This document shows, piece by piece, positions 60,254-64,000 of a stretch of DNA of 64,000 bases. The DNA comes from Seison nebaliae (taxonomy: Eukaryota; Rotifera; Pararotatoria; Seisonacea; Seisonidae), in assembly GCA_023231475.1 (NCBI GenBank), contig JALJEE010002013.1, positions 1 through 64,000 on the forward strand, in the 5' to 3' direction. The notes below the pieces were generated by a model. That model did not search any database. It worked only from the letters and a program-made list of their open reading frames with translations, and had not been told where the DNA came from. Within the stretch, counting starts at the first letter, position 1. Every line of letters starts with the position of its first letter. The translations under genes were made by a program, and so were the position numbers.

Positions 60254-63200
60254 ATGATTTCGAAGAACTTCCTAATACTTACAATATTATGTTGGGGAAT
60301 AGTCAATTGTCAGGAGCAGATGCGCCAAATGAATCCATCAGATCCTGATAGCTATAATAGTTATGAAGAGTATGAACCAAATTACGAAGATTCATATTCG
60401 TATGATGAGACAGGTAAAATAAATTTATTTTTTGAAAATTCTCAAATGATTCAATTTTTTAGATTATCAGTCGAATACAACATACTATCCAATATATTGG
60501 CCAAAAAATTCCACAATGCTACCAACAAATGGTATTCCGGTATTAGCGATGAGCCATCGTATTTTCACATATACAATCGGATCGTCTCATACGATGCGAG
60601 TGGATTTGATGAGTGGTGTTGAACCGATCGAATACGCATGGCTCATAAATGGTCGTCGTCTTGACACGATGACGAATGGAAACGCAAAAATTATTATCAA
60701 ATGTCGAATCATTACATTTGAGAATGTGGTGCAGGACTTCGCCGGTGAATATACACTCACCGCCACCAATAGTTATGGTACGGGAAGGATATCATTAAAA
60801 ATTCATGTAATTCCATCTGATTCAACATATGATGTCATTCCATCTGACAAGACTAAACCCCCAATAATAACAACGTTAAATAATTTATACTATGTTATTC
60901 AAGGTGTTCATGTTACTCCCATTCGACTACATGTCGTCCAAGGAATTATAAAATCGACGGATATCAAATGGTATTTCAAAGGTAAACGACAATTACCAGA
61001 AGGTGTCGAATTATCAGGAGATTGTCATGAAATTCGATTTAGTCGAGAAGCTGATGAAAGTATTATTGGTGCATATAAGATTATTGTAGAAAATAAATAT
61101 GGTACTGCTACTTATATATTCGCAATTCAATTCTTACCAAATAGTCTAACTATAATTAATCGAAATGATACTCAATTAATTACACAGAATGCTCCATTAA
61201 TCAATCCTACACAATCAATCTATTATGTTCAAAATGAGAAAGCATTCCAATTGAGATTGGTGATAATTCGAGGAGAATCACCATTCATTTTCGAATGGTT
61301 TCACAACGGAGTACCGGTCATGCCAAGTGGTGTAAAGATTTACAAAAGTTCTATCACTATCGAATCATTCAATTACATTCATGAGGGTACCTATACTTTA
61401 AGAGTAGTGAATATTTATGGAGAAGATAGATGTACATTCACATTAGTTAGTAAACAAATTGGACCGATTCCCAAACCGATGTTGAGAACTAAATATCTTT
61501 ATTATCGTATTCCAACTGGAGATAAACGTACCATCATCGTTCATTTGGTGGGTGGAGAGAAACCAGTGAAATATTCTTGGACTTATACATCACCCAATGG
61601 GAAGATTTTCACCAATACTTTACCTTCACAAAACATTAAAATAACTAAACGATCAATTGTTATTAGAAAAGCCACCGAAAGTCTTCAGGGTCGTTATAAA
61701 TTAACAGCTACTAATCGATGGGGTTCAACTTCCATCATTATCACAATTATTGTTTATGGTGAGAAACCTCGATTATCTTATGAGACACATCGGGTCGTCC
61801 TCAATCAAATGACTCCATTCCCGAAAACGGTTGTCATACAAACGGTAAGTGGTTCTTTACCGATAACGTACACATGGAAATTCCTTAATCCATCAAGTGA
61901 GAAAGCACTACCTTGGCCTGAAGAATATGCCAGGAAACATGGTGCCGTATTGCAATTATTGGGAAATAAACCACAAGTTGACGGTTGGTTTCTATTATCT
62001 GCTAGGAATCGGTTTGGTCTTGACGTGTTTAAAATTCGCGTCATGATCCGAACGACAGTTTGTTCGTGGAATGATAAATTAATAAAAAGTGGAACATATT
62101 TCGACAAATCAGTTTGTGAGACTCGATGTCAATGTATCAATGGTGAAATTACCGGTTGTGTCAAGAAGATTTGTGAATCATTGCCAAGTGATTGTTTGAA
62201 GGTGCAACATGCGGAGAATGGTCGATGTTGTTCCGTTTGTCTACAACGATCGTCAACTTCCAAGAAGTTTTGTTATTTCAACAAAAAGAAATATCATAAT
62301 GGAGAAGTTTTCCAAAAATCGCCATGTAGTGTCGATTGTCAATGTCTCAGTGGAAAAATCATAAATTGTGTTTCGTTGAAATGTTCGGAGTTACCGAATG
62401 ATTGTATTAAGAAAGTTCATCCAAAAGGACAATGTTGTGCTCAATGTATTGAACGTAGTTCGATCGATTTGCCCAAATGTTATTGGAATAAAAATAAATA
62501 TGTTGATGGTGAACAATTCGATAAGTCGAAATGCGAGAAACGATGTCGTTGTAGAAACGGGAAAATCATGGAATGTAGTACGGTGAAATGTCCTCGTCTT
62601 TCCAAATCATGTTTGAGACCGCGTGTCCTCAAATCTCAATGCTGTCCGATCTGTGATGAATTTTCAACAACACCAACTCCTTCTTGTATATACAAAGGTC
62701 GTCTGTATCAAGAACGGCAATATGTGAATAAATCACGTTGTGAAGATAATTGTTTGTGTTTAAATGGAAAATTAACTCAATGTACAAAGATAGCATGTGG
62801 TGAATTACCGAAAGATTGTTTGAGAGTTCAACATCTTCCACATAAATGCTGTCCGACTTGTGTGGAACATTCGACGACTAGTTCACCCATGTGCATTTGG
62901 GGCGATAAGATTTACAAACCAGGAAGTATATTCAAGAAATCAGTTTGTGAAATTAATTGTTTATGTACGGCAGCGGGAATAATTGAATCATGTCACAAAG
63001 TTAATTGTCCAGTAATCACCAGATCTTGTTTGGAAACGAGAACACCACCCGATTCATGTTGTGCTGAATGTATTCGACATATGTCCAATGAAATTGTAGC
63101 TCCAGAAAAGACTTGCATATTACCCGATGGACGAGTATTCCACGAAGGTGAACGATTTAATCGTAAACCATGTTGGAGGAATTGTATGTGTTCCAATCGT

Positions 63201-64000
63201 CAAATTGTCGGTTGTGTTCGCGAAGTTTGTCCTGATCGATACGAACAAAATTGTTTAGTTTGGAATTATGAACCAAATAAATGTTGTCCGGTTTGTATAA
63301 AATTTCTGGTAAAACCAGTACCGGTTTGTCATTTACCCAAATCGAATGTCGTTTATCAAATTGGACAAATCTTCAATTTAACAGAATGTATCGTTAATTG
63401 TCATTGTAGTGAAGCGGGTGTGATAAGAGATTGTGTGAAAATCCATTGTGGTGATCTACCTCCAAATTGTATCAAATCAACTTTGGCTGATGGTTGTTGT
63501 CGCCGTTGTATTACTTTTGCTACTACAGTCCGTCCGAAATTGCCATGTACATGGCAAGGTACAGGAAAAGTGTATAAACATGGAATTTCATTTTCACCAA
63601 CACCATGTCTCTTAAATTGTCAATGTGAAGATGGAATGATTCAAAATTGTCGAGCTACTCAATGTCCAGTATTGGAAGGAAATTGTTTAAAGAGTCAAAT
63701 TTTGGATGGACAATGTTGTCCAACATGTGTGAGATATGCTCTACAAAATGTCACATCTTGTACGTTGTTCACGAATGAAGGTAAACAAGTCATACGAAAT
63801 GGAGAAACATTCGATAAATCGCCTTGTGTGAAAAATTGTATGTGTCATAATGGTCAAATTTGGGGATGTATGAAATTAACTTGTTCGCCAATTTCAGATA
63901 ATTGTTATGAATCCAAATTATTACCTGGTGCATGTTGTCCCATTTGTATTGACAAACCATCAGATGTCGCCAAAATTTGTAGAACATCAGACAACCAAGT
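60254..64000 (+). CDS. Secreted protein with five cysteine-less Ig-like domains and at least nine VWC repeats (3' end outside window)
   Basis: Exon 1, 60254-60413, encodes a signal peptide (MISKNFLILTILCWGIVNC) and a Tyr/Glu/Asp-rich segment. Exon 2 begins at 60463 and stays open to the end of the window. Five Ig-like domains span about 60.54 to 62.05 kb. Each has the core Trp (YAWLINGRR, IKWYFKGKR, FEWFHNGVP, YSWTY, YTWKF) and the strand F/G turn (GEYTLTATNSYG, GAYKIIVENKYG, GTYTLRVVNIYG, GRYKLTATNRWG, GWFLLSARNRFG). None has the usual disulfide cysteines. From 62058 on there are nine complete von Willebrand factor C repeats of about 60-70 residues, for example CxCINGEITGC...CCSVC, and a tenth is starting. 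VWC arrays typically bind BMP/TGF-beta ligands or matrix. Ig plus VWC in this order is not an architecture I know. Confidence 0.85.

Overview
The window looks like nuclear DNA of a small animal with a compact, very AT-rich genome. Introns are mostly about 40-100 bases with GT..AG ends, the exons encode animal-specific families (tetraspanin, Shisa-like, Ly6-like, DOT1L, brahma, VWC/Ig proteins), and there are no bacterial features. CFAP100 and RPGRIP1L show that the animal builds cilia and probably motile cilia or flagella. That argues against nematodes and against animals that have lost motile axonemes. I cannot name the phylum; a tiny ciliated bilaterian is my best guess.

Layout. 1-2.1 kb: a tandem array of ~30-bp units (family A) abutting the 5' part of a GC-richer LINE. 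2.4-8.3 kb (-): a 1906-residue helical-repeat protein, possibly ciliary. 9.6-11.0 kb (-): casein kinase I alpha. 12.1-13.75 kb (+): a divergent inositol 5-phosphatase-like protein with lost catalytic residues. 13.75-24.8 kb: a gene-poor stretch with a possible secreted-peptide gene and a foldback-like set of ~30-bp units (family B). 24.8-26.5 kb (+): PRP19. 26.9-28.1 kb (-): tetraspanin-like gene. 28.7-29.0 kb (-): small orphan. 29.6-35.2 kb (-): brahma-type SWI/SNF ATPase, divergent from RPGRIP1L at 35.7-40.8 kb (+). 41.3-42.9 kb (-): Shisa-like and Ly6-like genes. 43.7-46.1 kb (+): acylaminoacyl-peptidase. 46.6-47.3 kb (-): possible HLH-like protein. 48.6-53.8 kb (+): DOT1L. 55.0-57.3 kb (-): CFAP100. 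57.6-58.7 kb (-): nucleotide-sugar transporter. 60.3 kb to the end (+): a secreted Ig plus VWC protein that runs off the window.

Connections. There is no operon logic. A recurring theme is cilia: perfect RFX X-box matches lie upstream of the 1906-residue gene, the tetraspanin and RPGRIP1L. Chromatin and RNA machinery (brahma, DOT1L, PRP19) and secretory or surface proteins make up most of the rest. All gene models were read by eye from conserved protein blocks and splice signals; terminal exons are the least certain parts.
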